Notes: generated by a model not told the origin, from the sequence alone. A stretch of DNA of 64,000 nucleotides from Eubacteriaceae bacterium (GCA_902362435.1 CABIWW010000004.1:110134-174133); one strand, 5' to 3'; positions 9,483 to 19,245 are shown, counted from the stretch's first letter. Made by a program: numbers and translations.

Positions 9483-10211
9483 CTATATCTTTAAACAAAC
9501 AACCGTTATGTTATCTCTTCCACCGCATCTTATCGCTTCATCCACAAGCTGTGTGCATATATCGTTCATATTGCCTTCACCTGCGAGTATCTCCGCTATC
9601 TTTTCCGGAGCGACCTCACCGTAAAGGCCGTCCGAACACAGCATGAGTATGTCGTTTCTGGACACGTCAAGACGGTAAAAATCCGGTTCTACCGATTTTT
9701 CCGCCCCCAGCGCCCTGGTTATAACATTTTTCTGTTTGTGATTTTCCGCCTCTTCTTCCGTGATCACGCCTTTGTCTATAAGCTCGTTCACATATGTATG
9801 ATCTTTCGTTATCCTGCTGAGCGTCCCCCCTCTGAACAGGTACGCCCTGCTGTCACCTAGGTTTGCTATGTATGCGACGCTTTTATATATGTAAGCGGTC
9901 ACGACTGTCGTCGCCATGCCGCGATTGTCTTCGTTTTCAAGTCCCAGCCTGTAGATCTTCCCGTTCGCGCTGTCTATCGCAGATGCAAAAAACCCGAAAA
10001 TATCATACGGCTCCCTGCATTCTCTGAGATCGTTGCTCGTGACATAGTTTGCGATCTCGCTCACAGCCGTCCTGCTCGCCACTTCACCGGAATTGTTTCC
10101 GCCAACTCCGTCGGCAACTATGTACACATCATGACTCGGTATGACAAAACACGCATCTTCGTTTTTTTCACGAACCAGGCCTTTGTTGCATTTGAATCCT
10201 ATCTGAACCAT
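9483..10211 (-). CDS. stp: PP2C-family Ser/Thr phosphatase (Stp/PrpC)
   Basis: Metal-dependent phosphatase that reverses PrkC phosphorylation. About 242 residues with the PP2C motifs VADGVGGNNSGE (about 33-44), GDSRAYLFR, CSDGLYGEV and GGRDNITVV, whose aspartates bind the two metal ions. No transmembrane segment. The ATG at 10211 is preferred over a GTG one codon earlier because it leaves better spacing to a GGAAAGG site. In many relatives rlmN lies between rsmB and stp. Here rsmB is followed directly by stp after about 30 nt. Confidence 0.95.
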   Translation of the reverse strand: MVQIGFKCNKGLVREKNEDACFVIPSHDVYIVADGVGGNNSGEVASRTAVSEIANYVTSNDLRECREPYDIFGFFASAIDSANGKIYRLGLENEDNRGMATTVVTAYIYKSVAYIANLGDSRAYLFRGGTLSRITKDHTYVNELIDKGVITEEEAENHKQKNVITRALGAEKSVEPDFYRLDVSRNDILMLCSDGLYGEVAPEKIAEILAGEGNMNDICTQLVDEAIRCGGRDNITVVCLKI

Positions 10212-10242
10212 CACCTATTGCCCTTTCCTGCATTTTTCAACG

Positions 10243-11535
10243 CTACAGCAGACTTGTGCTCTTTTCCATAACGCAGATGAAAAATCCGTCCGTGCCATTT
10301 ATATTAGGCAGCAGCAGCGTTCTTTCGATTTTTGAGAATGACGGATTCCTCTTGAGGAAAAGCTCTGTCACTCTTTCGTTCTCGTTCGGGTTTACAGTGC
10401 AAGTACTGTAGACAAGTCTTCCGCCCGGTTTTACGTAGCTCGATGAAGCTGAAAGTATCGCCAGCTGCTTCTTAGGAAGCAGTTCCATTTCTTCTGTCAT
10501 AGGTTTGTATTTGATTTCCGGTTTTCTGCGGACTACTCCAAGACCCGAACACGGTGCATCCACCAGCACTCTGTCCGCCTTGTGGAGCATCGAGGAATCC
10601 ACTCTCGTGGCGTCCCATGATCTTGTTTCTATATTGGTTATCCCGAGTCTTTTCGCTTCTTTATCGATAAGATCGAGTTTTCTTCTGTAAATATCAGACG
10701 CTATTATCCTGCCGGTATTGTTCATTCTCTCTGCTATGGCTGTAGTCTTTCCTCCCGGAGCAGCACATACATCCATCACGAGCTCTCCGTGCTTGGGATC
10801 GAGCTTCTCTGCCACGAGCATCGAGCTCTCATCCTGAGGAGTGAACATCCCGAGCTTGTACATTTCTGTGTCCAGCAGCCTGCTGCCCCTGACATTGAGT
10901 GCATTCTGGCAGAGTCTGCCTTCCTCAACGCTGAAATGCTGTTCTTCAAGCTTTTTTATCAGATCCTGTTTCATGACCTTGAGCCAGTTCAGTCTGACAG
11001 TCATAGGCGGCGTCACATTGCCGGCCTTGAGAAGCGCTTCAACAAAATCCGCACTGTAATTCTCCAGCCAGAGCTGTACGATCCACGGCGCATATGAATA
11101 TTTTATGGACAGATACTCCACTTCGCCGTCAGCTCTGTCAGGAAGCCTTAGCTGTATCTTCTTGCTCAGGTACTCACGCAGCACTCCGTTCACGAGTCCT
11201 GCCATGCCCTTGGTGTATCGCTTCGCGAGAACGACGCTTTCATTCACTGCAGCATACTCCGGAACGGAATCCATTCGGCTGAGCTGATATATGCCCATCC
11301 TTATGATATTCAGCTCCTGCTGCCTCAGACTTTCTATACCTTCATTGAGCAGCTGGTCTATATAGTAGTCAAGCGTCAGCTTGTTTTCCAGTACGCCGTA
11401 AACCAGTTCGCGGACAAATGCCGGCGAACCCGGCTTGTTCAGTGCGATCTGGTGATTTATCGCCAGATTGGAATACGCTTTACGTGATTCCACATCCATA
11501 AGTGCAAGATATGCGGTCTTTCTGTTTATATCCAT
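10243..11535 (-). CDS. rsmB: 16S rRNA (cytosine-C5)-methyltransferase RsmB
   Basis: Methylates C967 (E. coli numbering) of 16S rRNA using SAM. The ~430 residues have an N-terminal NusB-like domain (about 1-130) and a C-terminal Rossmann methyltransferase. The latter shows the SAM loop DVCAAPGGKTT, the substrate-site DAPCSGLGVVRRKPE and the catalytic cysteine in STCTVNPNENE. The ATG at 11535 shares its A with the TGA of the upstream peptidase gene (TGATG), so translation is likely coupled. A TTG one codon earlier is less plausible. Confidence 0.96.
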   Translation of the reverse strand: MDINRKTAYLALMDVESRKAYSNLAINHQIALNKPGSPAFVRELVYGVLENKLTLDYYIDQLLNEGIESLRQQELNIIRMGIYQLSRMDSVPEYAAVNESVVLAKRYTKGMAGLVNGVLREYLSKKIQLRLPDRADGEVEYLSIKYSYAPWIVQLWLENYSADFVEALLKAGNVTPPMTVRLNWLKVMKQDLIKKLEEQHFSVEEGRLCQNALNVRGSRLLDTEMYKLGMFTPQDESSMLVAEKLDPKHGELVMDVCAAPGGKTTAIAERMNNTGRIIASDIYRRKLDLIDKEAKRLGITNIETRSWDATRVDSSMLHKADRVLVDAPCSGLGVVRRKPEIKYKPMTEEMELLPKKQLAILSASSSYVKPGGRLVYSTCTVNPNENERVTELFLKRNPSFSKIERTLLLPNINGTDGFFICVMEKSTSLL

Positions 11536-12239
11536 CAATCGCGCCCCCTTATCATTAATATCCTTATCAGATTTGCGACTGCTGTAGCCAGTGCTGCCAC
11601 ATAAGTCATCGCTGCAGCCGACAGTACCTTCCTCGCACCCTTCACTTCGGACGCGTCTATTATATTCAGAGCCTGCAGCTGCTTCACAGCTCTGCTGCTC
11701 GCATTGAATTCAACCGGCAGTGTGATCGTATGGAACAGCACTACCACGGCAAAGAATATCACTCCAAGATCAAAGATGAGGTTGCCTGTTGTCCTGTTTC
11801 CTGCCCAGATTATCATCAGTCCTATCAGCAGGAGCGGCCACGATGCCGCCGACACGAGATTGACGACCGGCGCTATCGCATTCCTGAAACGCAAAAAGCC
11901 ATAGGCAGTCCCGTCCTGTATCGCATGCCCCGATTCATGGGCCGCGATACTCACAGCTGCTATGGATGTTCCGTTGTGTACCTGCGCCGAAAGACGCATC
12001 ACATCTTTTGATGGATCATAATGATCTGTAAGTGTCCCTGATACCATTTCTATAGGGACATGTCTGAGTCCGTTGCTGTCCAGTATCATCCGCGCCGCCT
12101 GACGTCCTGTCAGGCCTCTTCTGTTTGCTATACCCGAATATCTGCTGTATGCGCTTTTCACCTTAGCCTGAGCATACAGGGAAAAAATGATCGCCGGTAT
12201 CAGCAAAATGACTGTTGGATCAAACATGCCAAAATACAT
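11535..12239 (-). CDS. Membrane zinc metallopeptidase, YugP family
   Basis: Predicted integral-membrane zinc protease of the family represented by B. subtilis YugP. The 234 residues include an N-terminal hydrophobic helix (about 8-25) and the zinc motif HESGH at 101-105 in the segment AIAAHESGHAIQ-like. Two or three hydrophobic helices follow at about 125-175 and 205-228. The physiological substrate is not established for the family. It is embedded between fmt and rsmB, as in many Clostridia, which suggests a housekeeping or envelope role. An AGGAATAAT-like site precedes the ATG. Confidence 0.88.
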   Translation of the reverse strand: MYFGMFDPTVILLIPAIIFSLYAQAKVKSAYSRYSGIANRRGLTGRQAARMILDSNGLRHVPIEMVSGTLTDHYDPSKDVMRLSAQVHNGTSIAAVSIAAHESGHAIQDGTAYGFLRFRNAIAPVVNLVSAASWPLLLIGLMIIWAGNRTTGNLIFDLGVIFFAVVVLFHTITLPVEFNASSRAVKQLQALNIIDASEVKGARKVLSAAAMTYVAALATAVANLIRILMIRGRD

Positions 12240-12262
12240 ATATTATTCCTCCAAATCTGATT

Positions 12263-13186
12263 TTATCCTAAAACCGTTCCAATTTCAATGGAATTGCCTT
12301 TTAAATATTCTCTGACAGCAACTCTTTTTTTGCCGGGCACCTGTATCTGCGTTATTCTCAGCACTTCTCCGGCCGCTGCGACATCGATCCCGTTTTCTCC
12401 CGTTCCGATCACTGTACCGTTCGCCGCTCCGGTTTTGATACCCGGTACCTCTGCCTGCCACAGCTTCATCATCTTGTCACCGCAGTATGCATATGAACCC
12501 GGCCACGGGTCGAAGGCTCTGATGATACGCTCGATCTCATCCGGAGTCCTGGAAAAGTCTATATGACCTTCACTCTTTGATATCATAGGCGCATATGTGG
12601 ATTCTTCGTCATTCTGCTTTTCAGCAGTGATCGCATCAAGATGCGGTATCGTCTCCACCAGAAGCTCAGCACCCATCTGCGAAAGCTCGTCATGGAGCTG
12701 CTGGCCCGTCTTCCCTGCAGTGGACGTCGACCGCTTGGCGATCATATCACCCGTATCGAGTCCTTCCTCCATATACATGAGCGTGATACCGGTCTCTTCG
12801 TCCCCGGCTATGATAGCCCTCTGTACAGGTGCTGCACCTCTGAACCTCGGCAGCAGCGACCCGTGTATATTTACACAGCCCTTGGCCGGTATGTCCAGCA
12901 CTTCCTTCGGAAGCAGCTGACCGTATGCAGCTACTACGATAAGATCCGGCGCCGCATCTCTGAGCGTTTTTATGAACCCTTCGTCTTTTCTCATCTTCTC
13001 CGGCTGCATCACCTGCAGTCCCAGCTCCAGCGCCTTTTCCTTCACCGGAGGGAATTTCACCTTTTTGCCGCGATCCCGCAGCGCATCAGGCTGAGTCACG
13101 ACAAAAGGTATCTCGTAGCCTTCCTTGTGAAGGGCTTCAAGCGCAGGTACCGCAAAATCCGGAGTCCCCATATAAACGATCTTCAT
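12263..13186 (-). CDS. fmt: Methionyl-tRNA formyltransferase
   Basis: Formylates the initiator Met-tRNA with 10-formyl-THF. The 307 residues start with MKIVYMGTPDFAVPAL. They contain the catalytic HGSLLPRFRGAAPVQRAI segment (Asn-His-Asp-type site) and GLDTGDMI, then the C-terminal tRNA-binding beta-barrel after about residue 205. Normal length. It is 7 nt downstream of def, so the enzymes that add and remove the formyl group are co-transcribed, as in most bacteria. Confidence 0.97.
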   Translation of the reverse strand: MKIVYMGTPDFAVPALEALHKEGYEIPFVVTQPDALRDRGKKVKFPPVKEKALELGLQVMQPEKMRKDEGFIKTLRDAAPDLIVVAAYGQLLPKEVLDIPAKGCVNIHGSLLPRFRGAAPVQRAIIAGDEETGITLMYMEEGLDTGDMIAKRSTSTAGKTGQQLHDELSQMGAELLVETIPHLDAITAEKQNDEESTYAPMISKSEGHIDFSRTPDEIERIIRAFDPWPGSYAYCGDKMMKLWQAEVPGIKTGAANGTVIGTGENGIDVAAAGEVLRITQIQVPGKKRVAVREYLKGNSIEIGTVLG

Positions 13187-13193
13187 CTGAGCA

Positions 13194-13664
13194 TCATTCC
13201 CCCTCTGCTGTTATCTGGTACACTTCTTTTGCCTTGTCGGTATAAAGTATCCCGTCGAGGTGATCGTATTCGTGACACATCACGATGGCTCTGAACCCTT
13301 CGAATTCATATTCCTGAGGTTCTCCGTCCCTTCCAAGGCCCTTTATCCTTATCTTCTCCGGACGGTCTACCAGACCCGAATATCCCGGAACTGAAAGGCA
13401 TCCTTCCTCGCTTTCCTGAGTCCCTGTCATGCTTATTATCTCCGGATTCACGAAATAATATATCTCATCCGGCTCAGGCTCTGCCACGAACATCCTTCTC
13501 ATCATGCCGATCTGAGGCGCCGCCAGCCCTACGCCGTTTGCGTCTTTCATCGTCTCTACCATGTCGTCTAGGATCGTCCTTATCCTGTCATCCACTTTAT
13601 CGACTTCACGACATTTTTTTCTGAGGATAGGATCCCCTTCTGTGACTATGTTTCTGAGTGCCAT
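13194..13664 (-). CDS. def: Peptide deformylase
   Basis: Removes the N-formyl group from nascent proteins; an Fe2+/Zn2+ metallohydrolase. All three family motifs are present in 156 residues: GVGLAAPQIG (44-53), EEGCLSVPG (86-94, metal-ligand Cys) and CHEYDHLDG (130-138, two His ligands and catalytic Glu). A good AGGAGGTTTTGATTCG ribosome site precedes the ATG. It lies between priA and fmt in one operon. Confidence 0.97.
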   Translation of the reverse strand: MALRNIVTEGDPILRKKCREVDKVDDRIRTILDDMVETMKDANGVGLAAPQIGMMRRMFVAEPEPDEIYYFVNPEIISMTGTQESEEGCLSVPGYSGLVDRPEKIRIKGLGRDGEPQEYEFEGFRAIVMCHEYDHLDGILYTDKAKEVYQITAEGE

Positions 13665-13678
13665 CGAATCAAAACCTC

Positions 13679-15703
13679 CTATTCAAAGCTGTACGGATTT
13701 ATGTCCGTGACCGCCGTATAATTCTTCTTTCTGTCCTTCTTGTCTTCTTCCCTTATGGAATTTATCATATCCGAATATCCTCTGCGCCTGCCCTTCGGGC
13801 ACTTTATAAGCATCGAATATCTGTATTTTTCCTTTATTTTGCTCATGTACGCTTCCTGCGGTCTGAAAAGATTCCCCTTTTCTTCTTCAGGCAGTGCTTT
13901 CATCAGCCTGTCGTGCCAGCTCTGTGCGCCTCTCAGCGCCTCCTGCTGATCTGCAGATGTGAACAGTATCTGGAACATGTCGCTGAACGGCGGATACCCC
14001 ATGTATTTCCTGAGCTGTATCTCCGTTTTGTAAAAGCCTTCGTAATCCTGTGCCGCCGCAAATGCTACGGCATAGTGTTCAGGGCTGTACGTCTGTATCA
14101 CGACTTTTCCCTTTTCATCTCCTCTGCCGGCACGGCCCGCCGCCTGTATGATAAGCTGCAGCGCCCTTTCCGGCGATCTGAAATCCGGTATGTTCAATGC
14201 GACGTCAGCTGATACTATCCCTACGAGTCCGACATTTTTAAAGTCGAGTCCCTTTGCGATCAGCTGCGTCCCTATCAGTATGTCTGTCTTTCCTTTCTGA
14301 AACGCTCTGAGCCTGCGCTCGAGCTCCCCTTTTTTCCTGACTGAATCAAGGTCCAGTCTTTCCGTGCTGTACTCCGGAAACATAGCCGAAACTGTCTCTT
14401 CAACTTTTTCGGTACCGCTGCCGAAATATTTCACATATCGGCTCCCGCAATCAGGACAGCTGCTTATGGCCGCTGTCTGATACCCGCAGTAATGGCATAC
14501 CGCGCTGCCGTTTTTTTTATGATAAGTCAGAGAAAGCCCGCAAGTCGGGCATTTTGCGACATAACCGCATTCTCTGCACGAAATGAATGTCGAATATCCT
14601 CTTCGGTTCAGGAAAAGCATCACCTGCTTACCCGCGCCGAGCTGCTCTTTCATCGACTGATACAGCCTGCCGCTTATCACCGACGTGTTCCCGGATCTGA
14701 GCTCATCACGCATATCAGTCACCGTCACTTCCGGCATGCTCACTTTATTGTATCTTTCCGTGAGCTTTATAAGTCTGTATATGCCTTCTTCGCTTCGCCT
14801 GTACGTCGCTACCGACGGTGTGGCGCTGCCGAGTATCAGCACACCCCTGCTGTCTTTATCCTGAAGGCGTTTTACTGCCACTTCTACAGTATCATACTTG
14901 GGAGTATGGTCGGATTTGTACGTGGATTCGTGCTCCTCGTCCACAACGATCAGCCCCAGATGCTCAAGCGGCGCGAACACCGCCGATCTTGCTCCGATGA
15001 CGATATCCACGCCGCCGTCTCTTATCTTTTTCCACTGATCGTATCGCTCTCCCAGTGACAGCCTGCTGTGCAGCACCGCTATCCTGTCGCTGCCGAATCT
15101 CCCGATGAATCTGTCTATTATCTGCGCAGTGAGCGATATCTCAGGTACGAGAATGATCGCCTTCCGGCGCTTATCAAGCACCTTTTCAGTCGCTCTGATA
15201 TAGATCTCAGTCTTGCCGCTTCCGGTGACGCCGTGTATCAGAAACCTCTCATGCTGTCCGCTTTCGACAGCTTCTCCGATCTCCGCAAGCGCATCGTTCT
15301 GCTGCTTCGTCAGCTGTGCGACTTCGGACTCCACTCCCTGCCTGCCGGCGAACGGATCTTTTCTCGTGCCCTTCTTCAGTTTGCTGCCTGCAGGTGTGAA
15401 GCACTTTATCGCGTCTATATATCTGCAAAGATATCTCTGCCTCATCCACAGTGCCGTACGCACCATTTCAGGCGTGAGCGAAACGTCCGGATCCACGCTG
15501 TCTACATATCTGAGCTTTGCGCCCAGACCTTCCGGCGCACGATCCGAAACCGCAGCCACATAGCCGTCTCTGAGATTCCGGCTTTGTGCAAAGGGCACGT
15601 ATACCTTGCTTCCGACGCAGACGCTGTCGTCTTCACATCCGTATGTATAAAGGATGTCTGTGCTGTCGCTTTTGTTGTCTATGACCAGGTCTACGTATTT
15701 CAT
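13679..15703 (-). CDS. priA: Primosomal replication-restart helicase PriA
   Basis: Recognises stalled forks and reloads the replicative helicase. The 674 residues are shorter than the 730-800 typical of the family, mainly through a short linker after the N-terminal 3'-DNA-binding domain (about 1-100). Helicase motifs seen are GVTGSGKTEIYI (Walker A), VVDEEHES (DEEH box), SATPS, and a late QAAGRAGRGDEKGKV. Between them a zinc module carries four CxxC pairs (CRECG, CPTCG, CHYCG, CPDCG). It starts 3 nt after asnA without an obvious ribosome site, so translational coupling is probable. Confidence 0.95.
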   Translation of the reverse strand: MKYVDLVIDNKSDSTDILYTYGCEDDSVCVGSKVYVPFAQSRNLRDGYVAAVSDRAPEGLGAKLRYVDSVDPDVSLTPEMVRTALWMRQRYLCRYIDAIKCFTPAGSKLKKGTRKDPFAGRQGVESEVAQLTKQQNDALAEIGEAVESGQHERFLIHGVTGSGKTEIYIRATEKVLDKRRKAIILVPEISLTAQIIDRFIGRFGSDRIAVLHSRLSLGERYDQWKKIRDGGVDIVIGARSAVFAPLEHLGLIVVDEEHESTYKSDHTPKYDTVEVAVKRLQDKDSRGVLILGSATPSVATYRRSEEGIYRLIKLTERYNKVSMPEVTVTDMRDELRSGNTSVISGRLYQSMKEQLGAGKQVMLFLNRRGYSTFISCRECGYVAKCPTCGLSLTYHKKNGSAVCHYCGYQTAAISSCPDCGSRYVKYFGSGTEKVEETVSAMFPEYSTERLDLDSVRKKGELERRLRAFQKGKTDILIGTQLIAKGLDFKNVGLVGIVSADVALNIPDFRSPERALQLIIQAAGRAGRGDEKGKVVIQTYSPEHYAVAFAAAQDYEGFYKTEIQLRKYMGYPPFSDMFQILFTSADQQEALRGAQSWHDRLMKALPEEEKGNLFRPQEAYMSKIKEKYRYSMLIKCPKGRRRGYSDMINSIREEDKKDRKKNYTAVTDINPYSFE

Positions 15704-15706
15704 CAG

Positions 15707-16717
15707 CTACAGCAGGAAAATATCGTTTTCCCTGCACTCCCTGATCATTTCATCAGGCCATATCGACGCCTGCACTTCGCCTATGTGCGCTTTTCTGAGG
15801 AAATACATGCAGAGTCTGCTCTGACCTATACCTCCGCCTATAGTATACGGAAGTTCGCCGTTAAGGATCATCCTGTGGAATTCCATGCCGCGTCTGTCAT
15901 CAGCTCCTGCAAGAGTCAGCTGTCTGTCCATCGCCTTCTCGTCGACTCTGATCCCCATCGAAGAGATCTCGAATGCGCGATCCAGCACGTCGTTCCAGAG
16001 GATTATATCGCCGTTCAGCTCCCAGTCATCATAATCCGGAGCTCTTCCGTCGTGCTTCTGGCCCGATTTCAGCTGTCCGCCTATTTTCCTGATGAAAACG
16101 GCACGTTTTTCTCTTGCTATGATATCCTCGCGTTCCTTCGGAGTCTTGTCAGGATACATATCCTCCAGCTCCTGCGAGGTTATAAAGAATATCTCGTTCG
16201 GAAGCTCTGTCTTCAGTTCATTGTAAAGTCTGTTGACATAGTCGTTGAGGTTCTTTATGGCATTGTAAAGCGTTACCACGGTCTCCTCCAGATATTCTTC
16301 CGTCCTGTCTTCCTTGTTTATGACTTTCTCCCAGTCCCACTGGTCCACATAGATGGAGTGAAGGTTGTCGAGCTCCTCATCGCGCCTTATCGCGTTCATG
16401 TCCGTGTAAAGCCCTGTACCCGGCTTGAACTTGTATCTTCCGAGCGCCATTCTCTTCCATTTTGCAAGAGACTGCACGATCTCTACCTTTTTTTCATCCA
16501 TGTCCTTTATCGTAAAGCTTACAGTACGTTCAACTCCATTCAGGTTGTCGTTCAGTCCGGATTCCGGCGCCACGAACAGCGGTGCGGAAACTCTGCGCAG
16601 CCTGAGACCGTAAGCCAGCTCCTGCTGGAAAAAGTCCTTTATTTTTTTAATCGCTCTCTGACTTTCCATGTAGTCAATGAACGGCGTGTAGTTCTTAGGG
16701 ATTATAAGTCCACTCAT
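15707..16717 (-). CDS. asnA: Aspartate-ammonia ligase (asparagine synthetase A)
   Basis: Ammonia-dependent, ATP-using synthesis of asparagine from aspartate. The enzyme has a class II tRNA-synthetase-like fold. About 336 residues with the family segments [22 protein letters not shown], the WDWEKVI region and [13 protein letters not shown] near the C-terminus. The ATG at 16717 is preceded by GAGGAG with 10 nt spacing. A GTG two codons earlier is possible and would overlap the queH stop. It lies between queH and priA. A glutamine-independent enzyme suits an ammonia-rich anaerobe (inference). Confidence 0.95.
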   Translation of the reverse strand: MSGLIIPKNYTPFIDYMESQRAIKKIKDFFQQELAYGLRLRRVSAPLFVAPESGLNDNLNGVERTVSFTIKDMDEKKVEIVQSLAKWKRMALGRYKFKPGTGLYTDMNAIRRDEELDNLHSIYVDQWDWEKVINKEDRTEEYLEETVVTLYNAIKNLNDYVNRLYNELKTELPNEIFFITSQELEDMYPDKTPKEREDIIAREKRAVFIRKIGGQLKSGQKHDGRAPDYDDWELNGDIILWNDVLDRAFEISSMGIRVDEKAMDRQLTLAGADDRRGMEFHRMILNGELPYTIGGGIGQSRLCMYFLRKAHIGEVQASIWPDEMIRECRENDIFLL

Positions 16718-16719
16718 TA

Positions 16720-17364
16720 TCACTCATCTCCTCTTCTGTTTGAATATTTACAACCGCAGTAGTTCTGGCGGTATAATCCGTATTTTTTTGACAGCTCAAC
16801 AGATCGTCTGAAGCCGTCTTTTTTCTTGAAGTCTCTGTCCAGAAACGAAAGTCTGTATCGCAGCGCCAGCTCACTGCCTATCCTGGAAATAAGCTTGTAA
16901 TTCTTGTGCGGGCTGACTGTCAGCGTAGTGCCGAAATAGTCATACCCCGAAAGGCTTGCTGTTTCAGCTGTTTTTTCCAGTCTCTGCTTAAAGCATACGC
17001 TGCATCTGGCCCCGCCTTCAGGCTCATCCTCGAGTCCTCTGACTGCCTCGAGAAAATCGCGCGGTCTGTAATCCAGCTCCATAAAGTAAACTCTGGTCAC
17101 TCCTGCGTTTTCCTCGTTGAACTTTTCCAGATACTGCAGCTGAGCGCTTCTCCTGAGCTGGTATTCCTTTTCCTCCGTTATGCATGGATTGTAAAAGAAC
17201 ACCGTCACATCGAATTCATCGGTAAGCCGTTCTATCACCGCAGTGCTGCACGGTCCGCAGCAGCTGTGCAGAAGCAGCTTAGGCTTCTCAGTCGTTTCTC
17301 CGAAATCATCTCCGGGCATATATTTTTTTTCATTTTCCAACAAACACTTGTTACTCTCAATCAT
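16720..17364 (-). CDS. queH: Epoxyqueuosine reductase QueH
   Basis: Last step of queuosine formation in tRNA (epoxyqueuosine to queuosine); the non-cobalamin, iron-sulfur QueH type. The 214 residues contain [14 protein letters not shown] near 31-44, [12 protein letters not shown], the [10 protein letters not shown] segment and a late YCGCKYSN, giving the cysteine set expected for its cluster. No Shine-Dalgarno stands before the first ATG (17364), and a -10-like TATAAT lies only about 9 nt upstream. Either the message is leaderless or the real start is the ATG at 17319, just before the conserved core. Confidence 0.93.
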   Translation of the reverse strand: MIESNKCLLENEKKYMPGDDFGETTEKPKLLLHSCCGPCSTAVIERLTDEFDVTVFFYNPCITEEKEYQLRRSAQLQYLEKFNEENAGVTRVYFMELDYRPRDFLEAVRGLEDEPEGGARCSVCFKQRLEKTAETASLSGYDYFGTTLTVSPHKNYKLISRIGSELALRYRLSFLDRDFKKKDGFRRSVELSKKYGLYRQNYCGCKYSNRRGDE

Positions 17365-17372
17365 AATGGTTT

Positions 17373-17378
17373 ATTATA
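17373..17378 (-). promoter_or_regulatory. -10-like element for the queH operon
   Basis: TATAAT on the minus strand in the 73-nt divergent gap between queH and the radical SAM gene. A poor -35 (TTTCAA, 16 nt upstream) accompanies it. It lies so close to the first queH ATG that it bears on the choice of start. Confidence 0.45.
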
Positions 17379-17437
17379 TCATATAATCAGACTATTGAAA
17401 ATGTACTTATAATGAAATTTTAAAGGAGCACGATACT

Positions 17438-18472
17438 ATGGCATGCAGCCGCAAACCGCTGATTTTCGACGACTCTGACGGTCAGGAGCTGAGGATCAAC
17501 ACTGTAAACACTTATCTGAAGAAAAAGTTCGGGATGAAGATGGTCAAACTGTCTATCGACGGCGGATTCACATGCCCGAACCGTGACGGCACCAAAGGTG
17601 TAGGCGGCTGTCTTTTCTGTTCAGCGAGCGGCTCAGGTGACACTGCTGCCGGTTCGGGAGATATCATAGCCGACCTCGACAGCCAGATAACGTTGCTTTC
17701 GGACAAATGGCCCAGCGCAGGCTACATAGCGTACTTCCAGAGCCACACGAATACATATGCACCCGTTACTGAGCTTCGCGAAAAGTTCTGTGCGGCTCTC
17801 GAACACCCGTCTGTAAAAGGCATCGCCATAGCTACACGGCCGGACTGTCTGCCGGATGACGTGGTCGATCTGCTCGCAGAGCTCAACAAAAAAACATTCA
17901 TGTGGGTGGAACTCGGACTTCAGACCATACATGCAGAAACTGCCGCAAAAATGAATCTCTGCTACACGCTTGACGATTATGACCTCGCAGTCAAAAAACT
18001 GATAAGCCGCGGCATTCCTGTCGTGACTCATCTGATCCTGGGACTCCCCGGAGAGACCCGTGAAATGATGCTCGATTCCGTAAAACACGTATGCAGCCGG
18101 GGAATATTCGGAATAAAACTGCATATGTTCAATCTGGTAAAGGGTTCTCCCATGGAAAAGCTCTATCCTGACTATGTTTCCTTTGACAGTATCGAAGAAT
18201 ACACCGATCTGGTCATATCAGCTCTGGAGCTGATCCCGCCTCAGGTCACAGTACACAGGATCTCAGGCGACGCACCGCGCTCAACGCTCATTTCGCCCGC
18301 CTGGAGCTACAAAAAACGTACGATCCTGAACGGCATACACAGCACTATGCGCGAAAGAAATACCTGGCAGGGCAGGAAAGCGCAGTCGAAAGCGCAGGAG
18401 CAGACGCAACTGCACTTAAACTTCGCCGGCTCCTCTGTGACGAGTTCAGATACCGCCCCTTTTTTAACGTGA
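17438..18472 (+). CDS. Radical SAM protein, TIGR01212/YhcC family
   Basis: Radical SAM enzyme of the YhcC-like family, whose reaction is not established to my knowledge. The 344 residues show an atypical cluster motif: Cys in GGFTCPNRDG followed by GGCLFC, i.e. C-x11-C-x2-C rather than CxxxCxxC, at about residues 46-61. Further conserved pieces are IAYFQSHTNTYAP, IATRPDCLPD and ILGLPGETREMM. AAGGAG with 9 nt spacing supports the ATG. It is transcribed alone and ends at a strong intrinsic terminator. The last 25 residues (Gln/Ser/Thr-rich) are not conserved-looking. Confidence 0.9.
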   Translation: MACSRKPLIFDDSDGQELRINTVNTYLKKKFGMKMVKLSIDGGFTCPNRDGTKGVGGCLFCSASGSGDTAAGSGDIIADLDSQITLLSDKWPSAGYIAYFQSHTNTYAPVTELREKFCAALEHPSVKGIAIATRPDCLPDDVVDLLAELNKKTFMWVELGLQTIHAETAAKMNLCYTLDDYDLAVKKLISRGIPVVTHLILGLPGETREMMLDSVKHVCSRGIFGIKLHMFNLVKGSPMEKLYPDYVSFDSIEEYTDLVISALELIPPQVTVHRISGDAPRSTLISPAWSYKKRTILNGIHSTMRERNTWQGRKAQSKAQEQTQLHLNFAGSSVTSSDTAPFLT

Positions 18473-18530
18473 GCGAAGATGCGGATACTTCACAACAATA
18501 ATCAACGATCACAGACATACGAGTATTTTA

Positions 18531-18566
18531 AAACGGATCCTGAAAAACAGGATCCGTTTCGTCATT
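18531..18566 (+). terminator. Intrinsic terminator after the radical SAM gene
   Basis: A perfect 12-bp stem (18531-18542 with 18548-18559) and a 5-A loop are followed by a T-rich stretch on the plus strand. The flanking A-rich left arm lets it also work on the minus strand for tdk. A second, outer inverted repeat (about 18500-18509 with 18571-18580) encloses it. Confidence 0.88.
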
Positions 18567-18660
18567 TTTATCGTTGATTCCACCGTAGTCCAGCATGTCG
18601 CTGCAGCATCATATCTGAATAGCAGCAGACTTCCGCGCAACATTTCACACTCCGTAAGAA

Positions 18661-19245
18661 TCACTCTTTAGGGCCTATACGGCCTTCATTGTAGTGTTTC
18701 CTGCATAGAGAAACATACATATCGTTGCCGCCGACCATGATCTGCTCTCCGCTTTTCACGAATTTGCCATCGATCACTCTCGCCACCATCGTGGCTTTTC
18801 TGCCGCACCAGCAGATAGTTTTGATTTCTTCGATCTTATCCGCATATATCAGCATATAATACGAGCCCTCGAACAGTTCATTTTTAAAATCATTCTTCAG
18901 ACCGTACGCGAGCACCGGTATATTGAAGCTGTCGACTATCTCCACAAGTTCTTCGACATGATGCTGCTTCAGGAACTGACACTCATCCACGACCACACAA
19001 TCGATCGTCTCTATGTCGTTTTCCCTCATGAAGATCTCCAGTATATTAGTATCTTCATTGACTATAGTAGCTTCACGGCTGAGCCCGACTCTCGAAGTTA
19101 TCTTCCCTTTTCCATACCGGTCATCTATGCCCGGCACCAGAGCAAGCACCTTTTTTCCGCGTTCCTCGTAATTATATGCCACTTTTATAACTTCTATGGA
19201 CTTTCCGGCATTCATCGTGCTGTATCTGTAATATAACTGTGCCAT
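18661..19245 (-). CDS. tdk: Thymidine kinase
   Basis: Salvages thymidine to dTMP with ATP. The 194 residues are of the type II (prokaryotic/cytosolic) class: phosphate loop YSTMNAGKS at about 8-16, DECQFL at about 87-92, and a zinc-binding lasso with cysteines in ICWCGRK and SLCRKHY. An AGGAGGT ribosome site lies about 11 nt before the ATG. It is downstream of the tRNA cluster but separated by the cluster's terminator, so it is probably transcribed on its own. Confidence 0.96.
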   Translation of the reverse strand: MAQLYYRYSTMNAGKSIEVIKVAYNYEERGKKVLALVPGIDDRYGKGKITSRVGLSREATIVNEDTNILEIFMRENDIETIDCVVVDECQFLKQHHVEELVEIVDSFNIPVLAYGLKNDFKNELFEGSYYMLIYADKIEEIKTICWCGRKATMVARVIDGKFVKSGEQIMVGGNDMYVSLCRKHYNEGRIGPKE

